From: BQJD01 sp964350265
Lineage (GTDB): Bacteria; Pseudomonadota; Gammaproteobacteria; Arenicellales; CAJQKF01
Reading direction: 5' to 3'
NCBI GenBank assembly: GCA_964350265.1
Contig: CAYGJZ010000010.1
Location: 7,777 to 71,776 of the forward strand
DNA: 64,000 nt
The translations under genes were made by a program, and so were the position numbers. Of the stretch, positions 39,851-48,366 are shown piece after piece (positions within the stretch are counted from its first letter, which is position 1; each line of letters begins with the position of its first letter). The notes beneath the pieces are model-generated. The model was given only the letters and a program-made list of their open reading frames with translations, was not told where the DNA came from and ran no database searches.

Positions 39851-40185
39851 AGGAAATCAGCATCGACGAGTTCCAGGTCGTCGAACTGCGCACCGGCACC
39901 ATCATCGAGGTCCACGACTTCCCCGAGGCGCGCAAGCCTGCGTGGAAGCTGTTGATCGACTTCGGCGAGGAGATCGGCACGAAGAAGTCCAGTGCCCAGA
40001 TCACCGACCTCTACGATCGCGAAGACCTGCTCGGCCGCCAGGTGGTGGCGGTGGTGAACTTCCCGCCGCGGCAGATCGGCCCGGTGCGCTCGGAATGCCT
40101 GGTCACCGGCTTCGTCCAGGCCGATGGCAGCGTGGTGCTGGCACAGCCGGAACGACCGGTGGCGAACGGTCTGAAACTGGCCTGA
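39847..40185 (+). CDS. csaA: CsaA-like tRNA-binding/chaperone protein
   Basis: A 112-aa single-domain OB-fold protein of the EMAP-II/Trbp111 tRNA-binding type. Seen: VELRTGTIIEVHDFPEARKPAWKLLIDFG, GTKKSSAQIT, GRQVVAVVNFPPRQIGPVRSE and the closing ERPVANGLKL. CsaA in Bacillus has export-related chaperone activity; the physiological role in proteobacteria is unclear. The start ATG overlaps the stop of the AmgK-like gene, so the pair is coupled. It ends 33 bp from the convergent acyl-CoA dehydrogenase gene. Confidence 0.92.
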   Translation: MKEISIDEFQVVELRTGTIIEVHDFPEARKPAWKLLIDFGEEIGTKKSSAQITDLYDREDLLGRQVVAVVNFPPRQIGPVRSECLVTGFVQADGSVVLAQPERPVANGLKLA

Positions 40186-40218
40186 CGACGGCAGCGGCCT
40201 GGCCGCCGCCGATCTTCC

Positions 40219-42018
40219 TCAGTAGGCGCTGTCGAACCAGTCGTCGTCGTCCCCGGTCAGCATCGTGCCGCCGGCAACGATGCGCGCGTGGCAGGACATG
40301 GCCTGCGGCAGGACGTGCTGCACGTAGTAGACCGCGGTGCGCTGCTTGTCGCGGTAGAACGGGTCGTCGCTGCCGGCGTCGACGGCCTGCTGGGCAACCA
40401 CGTAGGCACGCGCCATCGCCCAGGCTCCGGCCACGTAGCCGAACTGCATCAGGTAGGGCACCGATACCGCCATCGCCGCGGACGGATCGTCTTCGCCGGC
40501 CTTGAGCAGCCGTTGCACCGAGTCGGCCAGGGCTTCGAAGGCCTGTTCCAGCGCCTGGTGCAGACCGGCCGCCTCGTCGCGGTCGATGGACGTCAACGGG
40601 TCGGTTTCGGCGCGGAAACGATCCAGCGCCCAGCGTGCCAGCTCACCGCCGTCGCGCAGCAGCTTGCGCCCGGCAATGTCGTTGGCCTGGATGCCGGTGG
40701 TGCCCTCGTAGATGGGCGTGATGCGTGCATCGCGGTAGTACTGGGCGGCGCCGGTCTCCTCGATGAAGCCCATGCCGCCGTGCACCTGCAGCCCCAGCGA
40801 TGTCAGCGAGACGCCGATCTCGGTGGACCAGCCCTTGACGATGGGGGTGAGGATGTCCACCAGTCGCCGGGCTTCCTCGCGCACGGCGTGGTCGGATTCG
40901 CGGCCGAGCCGGTCCATGGCGGCCGCCGCCAGGCAGCCCACCGCCCGCATCGCCTCCACCTGGGACTTCATGTCCATCAGCATGCGGCGCACGTCGGGGT
41001 GGCGAATGATGGCGGCACGTTCGCCGGGCTGTTTCGGATCACGACCCTGGACCCGTTCGCGGGCGTACTCCAGCGCCTTCTGGTAGGCCCGCTCGGCCAT
41101 CGCATAGCCTTCCACGCCGACGGCGTGGCGGGCCAGGTTCATCATCGTGAACATGCAGGCCAGGCCGTTGTTCTCGCCGCCAATGAGGTAGCCACGGGCA
41201 CCGTCGTGGTCGCCGTAGGCAAGGACCGCGGTGGGCGAGCCGTGGATGCCGAGCTTGTGCTCCAGCGACACGCAGTGAACGTCGTTGCGCATCCCCGGCG
41301 CGCCGTCGTCCGCGGGGATGAACTTCGGCACGATGAACAGCGAGATGCCCTTGACCCCCTCCGGGGCGCCGGGGATGCGCGCCAGCACTAGGTGGATGAT
41401 GTTCTCGGCCAGGTCGTGGTCGCCGTAGGTGATGAAGATCTTCTGCCCGCGCAGCAGGTAGTGGTCGCCGTGCGGCTCGGCCACGGTCTTGACCGCGGCA
41501 AGGTCGGAACCGGCCTGCGGCTCGGTCAGGTTCATGGTGCCGGTCCACTGGCCGCTGACCAGCTTTTCCAGGTACAGCGCCTGCTGCTCCGGGGTGCCGT
41601 GGTGGGTGATCGCCTCCACCGCCGCCTGGGTCAGCATCGGACACAGGCCGAAGGCGAGGTTGGCGCTCTTCTGCATCTCCTGCACCGCGGTGGACACCAG
41701 CCAGGGCAGGCCCTGGCCGCCGAAGGCCGGATCGAAGGACAGCGATGCCCAGCCGCCCTCGACGAAGGTGCGGTAGGCATCGCGCCAGCCCGGCGCGGTG
41801 ACCACGCCGCCATCCTCCAGGCGGGCACCGGTGGCGTCGCCGTCGCGGTTGATCGGGGACAGCACCTCGCTGGCCAGGCGTCCGGCCTCGGTGAGCACCG
41901 CCTCGACCAGGTCGGCACTGGCCTCCTCCAGGCCCGGCAGGGCGCGAACCCCTTCCAGGTCGGCCAGTTCCTCGATGACGAACTTCATGTCCCGCAGGGG
42001 AGCGACGTACTCGGCCAT
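40219..42018 (-). CDS. Acyl-CoA dehydrogenase (long form with C-terminal extension)
   Basis: FAD-dependent alpha,beta-dehydrogenation of an acyl-CoA in beta-oxidation or a related pathway. The 599-aa protein is about 200 aa longer than short-chain ACADs and has the N-terminal extension and C-terminal dimer-type extension of the AcdB-like group. Seen: GTMNLTEPQAGSDL (FAD contact), KIFITYGDHDL, LGIHGSPTAVLAYGD, GGMGFIEETGAAQYYRDARITPIYEGTTG in separate conserved blocks, with the catalytic base at about Glu438 (IYEGTTGIQ). The ATG at 42018 opens MAEYVAPLRDMKF, typical of the group. It is divergent from coq7. Confidence 0.93.
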   Translation of the reverse strand: MAEYVAPLRDMKFVIEELADLEGVRALPGLEEASADLVEAVLTEAGRLASEVLSPINRDGDATGARLEDGGVVTAPGWRDAYRTFVEGGWASLSFDPAFGGQGLPWLVSTAVQEMQKSANLAFGLCPMLTQAAVEAITHHGTPEQQALYLEKLVSGQWTGTMNLTEPQAGSDLAAVKTVAEPHGDHYLLRGQKIFITYGDHDLAENIIHLVLARIPGAPEGVKGISLFIVPKFIPADDGAPGMRNDVHCVSLEHKLGIHGSPTAVLAYGDHDGARGYLIGGENNGLACMFTMMNLARHAVGVEGYAMAERAYQKALEYARERVQGRDPKQPGERAAIIRHPDVRRMLMDMKSQVEAMRAVGCLAAAAMDRLGRESDHAVREEARRLVDILTPIVKGWSTEIGVSLTSLGLQVHGGMGFIEETGAAQYYRDARITPIYEGTTGIQANDIAGRKLLRDGGELARWALDRFRAETDPLTSIDRDEAAGLHQALEQAFEALADSVQRLLKAGEDDPSAAMAVSVPYLMQFGYVAGAWAMARAYVVAQQAVDAGSDDPFYRDKQRTAVYYVQHVLPQAMSCHARIVAGGTMLTGDDDDWFDSAY

Positions 42019-42186
42019 GGTCGGTGCGAGCCTCTGGTATGCAGTTGGGCGGGCGTCCCCTGGCGGGGGCGATCGAACGGCGCGGCCAGAATAGCAACAT
42101 GGCCGGCACGGCTCAACAATCTGGCGGGCATCCCGCGCCCGGGGGTAGAATGGTTTCTCGCCCGCCGACGACAGACCCATGCCGCC

Positions 42187-42834
42187 ATGACCACGTCCCG
42201 CACCTACTCTGCCCTCGACCGCCTGTTGCTGGCCGCCGACGACGCCCTTGCCACGGTGTTCGGCGACCCGCCGGGTACCGGCCGCGCCAACCCCGCCGAC
42301 GGTGTCGAGGAGGGTGAACTCGACGACGCCGGCCGCCGCGAGGCCGGGGCACTGATGCGCGTCAACCATGTCGGCGAGGTCTGTGCCCAGGCCCTCTACC
42401 AGGCGCAGTCGGTGACCGCCCGCAACGACGCCGTGCGGGCGCGCATGCGCCGTGCCGCGGAGGAGGAAAACGACCACCTGCGCTGGTGCGCCGAACGCAT
42501 CGAGGCGCTGGGCAGTCATCGCAGCGTGCTCAACCCGCTGTGGTACGGCGGCGCCTTCGCCATCGGCGCCTGTGCCGGGCTGGCCGGGGACCGCTGGAAT
42601 CTCGGCTTCGTGGCCGAGACCGAGCGCCAGGTGGTGGAGCACCTGTCCGGGCACCTGGAGCGCCTGCCCGCCGAGGACCAGAAAAGCCGCGCGGTGGTCG
42701 AGCAGATGCGCCGCGACGAGGGCGACCACGCCACCATGGCGGTCACCGCCGGCGCGGCGGAACTGCCGGCCCCGGTGCGCGGCCTGATGCGCATGGCCTC
42801 GGCGGTGATGACCCGAACCGCACACGTCCTGTAA
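42187..42834 (+). CDS. coq7: 2-polyprenyl-3-methyl-6-methoxy-1,4-benzoquinone monooxygenase (Coq7)
   Basis: Di-iron hydroxylase for the C6 hydroxylation in ubiquinone synthesis. The 215-aa product has the repeated di-iron pattern: EAGALMRVNHVGEVCAQALY, EEENDHLRWCAERI, ETERQVVEHLSGHL and RRDEGDHATM. These carry the carboxylate and His ligands. It is the soluble coq7 type used by many gammaproteobacteria instead of the flavin enzyme UbiF. Presence of this gene supports an aerobic, ubiquinone-using organism. It is followed after 7 bp by HMG-CoA lyase. Confidence 0.94.
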   Translation: MTTSRTYSALDRLLLAADDALATVFGDPPGTGRANPADGVEEGELDDAGRREAGALMRVNHVGEVCAQALYQAQSVTARNDAVRARMRRAAEEENDHLRWCAERIEALGSHRSVLNPLWYGGAFAIGACAGLAGDRWNLGFVAETERQVVEHLSGHLERLPAEDQKSRAVVEQMRRDEGDHATMAVTAGAAELPAPVRGLMRMASAVMTRTAHVL

Positions 42835-42841
42835 CGGCGCG

Positions 42842-43744
42842 ATGAACGACCGCGTGCGCCTGGTGGAAGTCGGCCCCCGCGACGGGCTGCAGAACGAGTC
42901 CGCCGAGTTCGACACCGCCACCCGCGTGACGCTGGTCCGCCGATTGCTCGACTGCGGCTTCGAGCACGTCGAGGCCGGCAGCTTCGTGTCGCCGAAGTGG
43001 GTGCCGAAGATGGCCGACACTGCCGAGGTGCTGGCGTCCTTCGACGAAGCCGAGCGGGAACGGCTGTCGGTGCTCGCCCCCAACCTGCGCGGCTTCACCG
43101 ACGCGCTGGCCGCCGGTGCCCGCGAGGTCGCGGTGTTCGGCGCCGCCTCCGAGGCCTTCTCGCGCAAGAACATCAACTGCAGCATCGACGAGAGCCTGGA
43201 TCGCTTCCGCCCGGTGTGCGAGGCGGCCGCCGAGCACGGCATCCGCGTGCGTGGCTATGTTTCCTGCGTGCTCGGCTGTCCCTACCAGGGCGAGGTCCCG
43301 CCCGGCGAGGTGGCCCGCGTCACCCGCGAACTGCTCGACATGGGCTGCTACGAAGTCTCGCTGGGCGACACCATCGGCGTGGGCACGCCGCGCAAGGCCC
43401 GGGCCATGCTCGACGAGGTGGCGGCCACCGCGCCCCTGGAACAACTCGCGGTGCACTACCACGACACCTACGGCCAGGCCGTGGCCAACATCTACGCCAG
43501 CCTCGACGCCGGCATCCGCGTGGTGGACAGCGCGGTGGCCGGCCTCGGCGGCTGCCCCTATGCCCCCGGCGCCGCCGGCAACGTCGCCACCGAGGACGTG
43601 CTCTACCTCCTCGATGGCCTCGGTCTTCGCCATGGCATCGACGCGGAGGCCTTGATGGACACCGTCAGGTTCATCCTCGACGCCCTCGGCAAGATCCCGG
43701 TTTCGCGGGTCAGCGCCGCCCGGCTGGCCCGCCGCACGGCCTGA
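42842..43744 (+). CDS. Hydroxymethylglutaryl-CoA lyase
   Basis: Cleaves 3-hydroxy-3-methylglutaryl-CoA to acetyl-CoA and acetoacetate at the end of leucine (or acyclic terpene) degradation. The 300-aa TIM-barrel protein has VEVGPRDGLQNE (catalytic Asp14 region), EAGSFVSPKWVPKM, SRKNINCSIDES, GYVSCVLGCPYQG, HYHDTYGQAVANI and the active-site-loop Cys in GLGGCPYAPGAAGNVATED near residue 237. It is adjacent to coq7 but converges with the DM13 gene with one base between the two stop codons. Other leucine-degradation genes are not seen beside it, although an acyl-CoA dehydrogenase lies close by. Confidence 0.93.
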   Translation: MNDRVRLVEVGPRDGLQNESAEFDTATRVTLVRRLLDCGFEHVEAGSFVSPKWVPKMADTAEVLASFDEAERERLSVLAPNLRGFTDALAAGAREVAVFGAASEAFSRKNINCSIDESLDRFRPVCEAAAEHGIRVRGYVSCVLGCPYQGEVPPGEVARVTRELLDMGCYEVSLGDTIGVGTPRKARAMLDEVAATAPLEQLAVHYHDTYGQAVANIYASLDAGIRVVDSAVAGLGGCPYAPGAAGNVATEDVLYLLDGLGLRHGIDAEALMDTVRFILDALGKIPVSRVSAARLARRTA

Positions 43745-43745
43745 T

Positions 43746-44246
43746 TCAACCCGATGACGGCGATGCCTCGTGGCGCAGGCGGGCCGGCGAGATGAGCACG
43801 TTGAACTGCTCGCACCAGATCACCACCGAGCCGTAGCGGGCGATGTCGACACCGTCGGGAACGGCATAGTTCTGTCCACCGCTGAAGGCCTTCAGTCGGC
43901 CGAGATCCACGAACATGGACTCCGCCACCGCGGTGTCCGGACCCACCTCCGCCGCAGGCACCAGGTAGACGTGGTACTTCGGCCCGGGGCCGACGCGGAA
44001 GTCCGCCGCCAGGTGCACCAGGCCGGGGTAGACCTGCACGCTGCCGCTGCCGTAGTGCACCGGGTCATCCGGGTCGGCATGGATGAACGCCCCGCGGGCC
44101 AGCACGTCGGCGTCGTCGCGGTCACCCACCGTTTCGTTCAGCGGTGGCGGCGGAAACAGGTAGGGGAAGACGAAGATGCCGGCGGCGAAGCCGGCGGCGG
44201 CGCCGATCACCAGGCCGAACAGGGCGCCGACAAGGAATTTCTTCAT
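43746..44246 (-). CDS. Membrane-anchored DM13-domain protein
   Basis: A 166-aa exported protein. Its N-terminal helix is rich in Gly and Ala (FLVGALFGLVIGAAAGFAAG, residues 4-23) and acts as signal or anchor. The rest matches the DM13 domain: ARGAFIHADPDDPVHYGSGS, GPGPKYHVYLVP, VDLGRLKAFSGGQNY, and YGSVVIWCEQFNVL with a conserved Cys. DM13 domains have been proposed to take part in redox or electron-transfer processes at the cell surface; direct proof is scarce. It is convergent with the HMG-CoA lyase gene and divergent from ilvE, where 138 bp separate the starts. Confidence 0.85.
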   Translation of the reverse strand: MKKFLVGALFGLVIGAAAGFAAGIFVFPYLFPPPPLNETVGDRDDADVLARGAFIHADPDDPVHYGSGSVQVYPGLVHLAADFRVGPGPKYHVYLVPAAEVGPDTAVAESMFVDLGRLKAFSGGQNYAVPDGVDIARYGSVVIWCEQFNVLISPARLRHEASPSSG

Positions 44247-44341
44247 GAACGGTGGTCTCCGCGGGTAACAGCCGCCGCCAGTCTCGCCGCATCCGGCGGA
44301 CGGCGCAAGCGCCGCGGCGGCGGGATCCGAGCCGATCCACG

Positions 44342-44347
44342 TATAAT
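44342..44347 (+). promoter_or_regulatory. -10 element upstream of ilvE
   Basis: A perfect TATAAT lies 37 bp before the ilvE ATG. The DNA 17 bp upstream is GC-rich and shows no recognisable -35, so this is only a partial promoter match. Confidence 0.4.
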
Positions 44348-44384
44348 GCCCGGCCACCAACCGCCAACCCATCACCACGCCGCC

Positions 44385-45461
44385 ATGACCGTGTCCATCG
44401 CCACCCACCGCGCCGAGCACAGCCGTCTCGCCAGCGTCAACACCGAAGACCCCGGCTTCGGTGACGTGTTCTCCGACCACATGTTCCAGATGGACTACCG
44501 CGACGGCGCCTGGCGTGACCCGCGCATCGTGCCCTACGGACCGTTCCCGGTGGAACCGGGGGCGCTTGGCCTGCACTACGGGCAGACGGTGTTCGAGGGC
44601 CTGAAGGCCTTCCTCGGCGACGACGACGTGATCCGCGTGTTCCGTCCGGACCGCAATGCCGCGCGGCTGGCACAGTCCTGCCAACGCCTGTGCATTCCGG
44701 CCTTCGACGAGACGGTCTTCCTCGCCGCCATCGACCAGCTCGTCGACCTCGACCGGGCGTGGATTCCCCGGCAGCGCGGCCGCGCGCTGTACATCCGCCC
44801 GCTGATCGTTGCCACCGAGGCCAACCTCAACGTGCGCCCGGCCGACGCCTACCGCTTCTTCATCATGACCGCGCCGGTGCGCGCCTACTTCACCGGCGGC
44901 GCCATCCACCTGAAGGCCGAGCGGCGCTACACCCGCGCCGCCCCCGGCGGCATGGGTCATGCCAAGACCGCGGGCAACTACGCGGCCTCGCTGCTGCCGG
45001 GCAGCGAGAGCCAGCGCGAAGGACACGACCAGGTGCTGTGGCTGGACGGCGTCGAGCACCGCTACGTGGAGGAAGTCGGGCAGATGAACATCTTCTTCCG
45101 CATCGGCGACGAAGTGGTCACCCCGGACCTGCGCGGGACCATCCTGCCCGGTGTCACCCGGGAGAGCGTGCTGACCCTGCTCGAGGACGAGGGCCTGCGC
45201 TGTCGGCAGCGCCGCATCGGCATCGACGAGATCATCGCCGCCCACGAGGACGGTTCGCTGCAGGAGGCCTTCGGCGCCGGCACCGCCTCGGTGATCGTGC
45301 CGGTGGGGCGGATCAGCGTCGACGGGCACACCCTGGCCATCAACGACGCCCGGCCCGGGACACTGGCCACGCGCCTGTACGACCGCATCGTCGACATCCA
45401 GCGTGGAGACGCCCCCGACCCGCACGGCTGGAACCGCCTGATCGCCAGCGGGCCGCGTTGA
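44385..45461 (+). CDS. ilvE: Branched-chain amino-acid aminotransferase
   Basis: PLP fold-type IV transaminase interconverting Val/Leu/Ile and their 2-oxoacids with glutamate. The 358-aa product is the longer type II form. Seen: ALGLHYGQTVFEGLKAF, RPDRNAARLAQSCQRLCIP, the PLP lysine at about residue 194 in GMGHAKTAGNYAAS, RYVEEVGQMNIFF, and GTILPGVTRESVL followed by EAFGAGTASVI. Type II enzymes commonly serve both synthesis and catabolism. With HMG-CoA lyase one gene away, a leucine catabolic role is possible but not shown. Confidence 0.94.
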   Translation: MTVSIATHRAEHSRLASVNTEDPGFGDVFSDHMFQMDYRDGAWRDPRIVPYGPFPVEPGALGLHYGQTVFEGLKAFLGDDDVIRVFRPDRNAARLAQSCQRLCIPAFDETVFLAAIDQLVDLDRAWIPRQRGRALYIRPLIVATEANLNVRPADAYRFFIMTAPVRAYFTGGAIHLKAERRYTRAAPGGMGHAKTAGNYAASLLPGSESQREGHDQVLWLDGVEHRYVEEVGQMNIFFRIGDEVVTPDLRGTILPGVTRESVLTLLEDEGLRCRQRRIGIDEIIAAHEDGSLQEAFGAGTASVIVPVGRISVDGHTLAINDARPGTLATRLYDRIVDIQRGDAPDPHGWNRLIASGPR

Positions 45462-45542
45462 CGGCAACCTTCGGTTATTCGTTCATCAATAGAACTATCG
45501 CCAGGGTGATCTCGCCACGGGTGCATTCCGCGGCGCGGACGA

Positions 45543-45548
45543 TATAAT
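45543..45548 (+). promoter_or_regulatory. -10-like TATAAT upstream of the SLC13/RCK permease
   Basis: TATAAT lies 131 bp before the TTG start of the permease gene, within a 217-bp intergenic region. No good -35 is 16-18 bp upstream. The remaining part of this interval contains only a clear AGGAG ribosome site at 45667-45671, seven bases from the start. Confidence 0.35.
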
Positions 45549-45678
45549 GGCGCACCAACCCTGATCATGATCCCGTCCCGGCATCACGCGGATTTCCCGG
45601 CACGGACGGACGTAGAAACATGCGGCGGATCCGGCTCTTGACGGGTAGCGCGCCGCGCCCACAGCACAGGAGTCAGAC

Positions 45679-47670
45679 TTGGCCAACCCGGATGATGCCG
45701 CCCCCGGCGCGGCGTCCCGCCTGTCCCTCGCGCCGATCACCATCCGGCAACTGGTCGCCGCCCTCGTCTTCGCGATTCTCGGCCTCTACCTGGCCACGCT
45801 GACACCCACGGTGGAAATCGCCTGGGTCACGGCCATCCTGCTGCTGACCATCTACCTGTTCGCCTTCGAGGTGGTCGGTGTCGACGTGGCCGCGATCACG
45901 GTGATGGTGGTGCTCGGCCTGACCGGCCTGCTGGCCCCGGTGATGGGACTGGAACAGGCGCTGGTGGACCCCGACCGGCTGTTCACCGGCTTCGCCTCCA
46001 ACGCGGTCATCTCCATCATCGCGGTAATGATCATCGGCGCCGGGCTCGACAAGACCGGCATCATGACCCAGGTCGCCTCCTTCATCCTGCGGGTCGGCGG
46101 CAGCAGCGAGTCGCGCATCATCCCGATCATCTCCGGCACCGTGGCCATCATCTCCTCGTTCATGCAGAACGTCGGCGCCGCGGCGCTGTTCCTGCCGGTG
46201 GTATCGCGCATCTGCGCGCGCACCAACCTGCCGCTGTCGCGGCTGCTGATGCCGATGGGCTTCTGCGCCATCCTCGGCGGTACCGTGACCATGGTCGGCT
46301 CCAGCCCGCTGATCCTGCTCAACGATCTCATCGCCACTTCCAACCAGAGTCTCGGCGCGGAACACCAGATGGCTTCCTGGTCGCTGTTCTCGGTCACGCC
46401 CATCGGCCTCGCGCTGGTCGCCACCGGGGTCGCCTACTTCGTCGTCGCCGGCCGCTTCGTGCTGCCCGACTTCAAGCCTGGCGGCGCCGCCAGCCCGACC
46501 AGCACCATGGCCTACTTCCAGAACGTCTACGGCCTGGACTACGAGCTGTTCGAGGTCTCGGTGCCGGCCAACAGCGAACTGGTCGGCAAGCACCTGGACG
46601 AGATCGAGACCAGTGCCCGCATCCGCGTCATCGCCGCCCGCGCCGGCGACCAGGTGCGCATCGGCCCCGGCGGCCTGTCCCGCGATACCGGCATCACCGT
46701 CGGCACCTCCCTCGGCATCCTCGCCTCGCCGTCCAACCTGCTGCGCTTCGTCGAGCAGTACTCGCTGGAACTGAAGGATCACATCGAGGTGTTCGCCGAG
46801 TCGCTGTCGGCCACCCGCTCGGGCATTGCCGAAGTGGTCATCCGCCCGGGCTCCAACCTGATCGGCAAGAGTGCGCGGGACGTATGGATGCGCAAGACCT
46901 ACGGCGTCGCCATGGTCGCCCTGCATCGCGACGGCGACACCCTGCGCGAGGGCGAGGGCATCCGCGACATGCCGCTGAAGGCCGGCGACACGCTGGTGGT
47001 GCACACCACCTGGGACGCCCTGCACCGACTGAGCAAGGACCCGAACTTCGTGGTCATCACCACCGAGTACCCGCACGAGGAACTGCGCCCGAAGAAGGTC
47101 GGCTGGGCGTCGCTGTTCTTCGTCATCGCCATCTCCCTGGTGCTGTTCAGCGACATCCGGCTGTCCATCGCCCTGCTCACCGGGGCGCTGGGCATGATCC
47201 TGTCCGGGGTGCTGAAGATCGAGGAGGCCTACCGCGCGGTGAGCTGGAAGACCGTGTTCCTGCTCGCCTCGCTGCTGCCGCTTGGCATGTCGGTGGAAAC
47301 CACCGGCACCGCGCAGTGGATTGCCGAGCACGTGCTGAGCGTGGTCGGCGGCATGCCGGGCTGGGTCATCCTGGCCGCGGTGGCGGCACTGGCGACGTTC
47401 TTCACCCTGGTCATGTCCAACGTCGGCGCCACCGTGCTGCTGGTCCCGCTGGCGGTGAACATCGGCATCGGCATCGGCGACGACCCGGCCATCTATGCCC
47501 TCACCGTGGCCCTGGCCACCAGCAACTCCTTCCTCATTCCCACCCACCAGGTCAATGCGCTGATCATGGGCCCGGCCGGCTACCGGGTACCGGATTTCAT
47601 CCGCGCCGGCGGCATCATGACGCTGCTCTTCCTGGTGGTGCTGATCAGCATGATCACGCTGCTCTACTAG
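45679..47670 (+). CDS. SLC13/DASS-family permease with two TrkA-C (RCK_C) domains
   Basis: A 663-aa inner-membrane transporter of the ArsB/NhaD-SLC13 superfamily. Two membrane halves (about residues 20-265 and 465-663) are split by two cytosolic TrkA-C domains (about 285-370 and 375-455). The membrane halves carry the paired SNVGATVLLVP-like and SSFMQNVGAAALFLPVV hairpins. The first TrkA-C domain begins LFEVSVPANSELVGKHLDE; the second begins IAEVVIRPGSNLIGKSARD. Such proteins probably move anions such as sulfate or dicarboxylates with Na+, with the TrkA-C domains as regulators. TTG 45679 follows AGGAG at the right distance. Substrate unknown. Confidence 0.87.
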   Translation: MANPDDAAPGAASRLSLAPITIRQLVAALVFAILGLYLATLTPTVEIAWVTAILLLTIYLFAFEVVGVDVAAITVMVVLGLTGLLAPVMGLEQALVDPDRLFTGFASNAVISIIAVMIIGAGLDKTGIMTQVASFILRVGGSSESRIIPIISGTVAIISSFMQNVGAAALFLPVVSRICARTNLPLSRLLMPMGFCAILGGTVTMVGSSPLILLNDLIATSNQSLGAEHQMASWSLFSVTPIGLALVATGVAYFVVAGRFVLPDFKPGGAASPTSTMAYFQNVYGLDYELFEVSVPANSELVGKHLDEIETSARIRVIAARAGDQVRIGPGGLSRDTGITVGTSLGILASPSNLLRFVEQYSLELKDHIEVFAESLSATRSGIAEVVIRPGSNLIGKSARDVWMRKTYGVAMVALHRDGDTLREGEGIRDMPLKAGDTLVVHTTWDALHRLSKDPNFVVITTEYPHEELRPKKVGWASLFFVIAISLVLFSDIRLSIALLTGALGMILSGVLKIEEAYRAVSWKTVFLLASLLPLGMSVETTGTAQWIAEHVLSVVGGMPGWVILAAVAALATFFTLVMSNVGATVLLVPLAVNIGIGIGDDPAIYALTVALATSNSFLIPTHQVNALIMGPAGYRVPDFIRAGGIMTLLFLVVLISMITLLY

Positions 47671-47678
47671 CCCGTGCC

Positions 47679-47698
47679 CGGGCCGACACGGCGGCCCG
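47679..47698 (+). terminator. Weak hairpin after the SLC13/RCK permease
   Basis: CGGGCCG and CGGCCCG arms around ACACGG, followed by TTCATG, lie eight bases after the stop. A seven-pair GC stem without a real T-run; a weak terminator at best. Confidence 0.35.
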
Positions 47699-47819
47699 TT
47701 CATGCACCGTTTAGGCAGGCCGCGATAGGCTCTCGACGCTGATGCCGTGGTGCCCGCGGAACTGCTGTTCCCCGGCCGACACGGCCCATCCACCCACGCC
47801 TTCGGCAGGACCTGCAACC

Positions 47820-48311
47820 ATGAAACGTCTTACCGTGAACCTCACCAGCGTTCTCGTCGCCGGCGCCCTGGCCGCCGGCTGTGCCAGCCAGTCGTCTCCC
47901 CCGGTCAACAAGGAGATTGCCGGCACCGGGCTCGGCAGCGTGGCCGGCGCCCTGCTCGGCTACGGACTGGGCAAGGGACACTCCGACAAGGAAGCCGCCA
48001 TCATCGCCGGCGCCCTGCTCGGCGGCTATGCCGGCAACCGTCTCGGCGCGCGGCTGAACGAGGCCGACAAGGTCATGGCCGGCCGCACCCTGGGCGACGC
48101 GCTGGAACACAACCGGACCGGCACCGCCGGCGCCTGGCACAACCCCGACACCGGCCATGCCGGCAGCTCGACGCCGACGCGGACCTTTACCCGCGCCGAC
48201 GGCACGCCGTGCCGCGAGTTCACCACCTCGGTGGAAATCGACGGTCGCAACGAACGCGCCTACGGCACCGCCTGTCGACAGGCCGACGGCTCCTGGCAGA
48301 TCCAGTCCTAG
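47820..48311 (+). CDS. Outer-membrane lipoprotein with glycine zipper (RT0821/17-kDa antigen type)
   Basis: A 163-aa lipoprotein. The signal ends in the lipobox LAAGC (Cys21). The mature part starts with a glycine-zipper hairpin (TGLGSVAGALLGYGLGKG and AAIIAGALLGGYAGNRLGARL). It ends in the small domain that closes CREFTTSVEIDGRNERAYGTACRQADGSW, here split by residue type, as in rickettsial 17-kDa antigen-like proteins. Such proteins sit in the outer membrane or envelope; their function is generally unknown. A hairpin lies just downstream, before the convergent queC. Confidence 0.88.
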   Translation: MKRLTVNLTSVLVAGALAAGCASQSSPPVNKEIAGTGLGSVAGALLGYGLGKGHSDKEAAIIAGALLGGYAGNRLGARLNEADKVMAGRTLGDALEHNRTGTAGAWHNPDTGHAGSSTPTRTFTRADGTPCREFTTSVEIDGRNERAYGTACRQADGSWQIQS

Positions 48312-48317
48312 GTCTCG

Positions 48318-48342
48318 CGCCGGCCGGGCAGACCGGCCGGCG
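48318..48342. terminator. Strong GC hairpin between the lipoprotein gene and queC
   Basis: CGCCGGCCGG and CCGGCCGGCG form ten perfect pairs around GCAGA, between two convergent genes. It can fold on both strands and is likely a shared bidirectional 3' end, though neither side has a T-run. Confidence 0.5.
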
Positions 48343-48366
48343 ACCGTGCCGGCCCCGCGGGATTCG

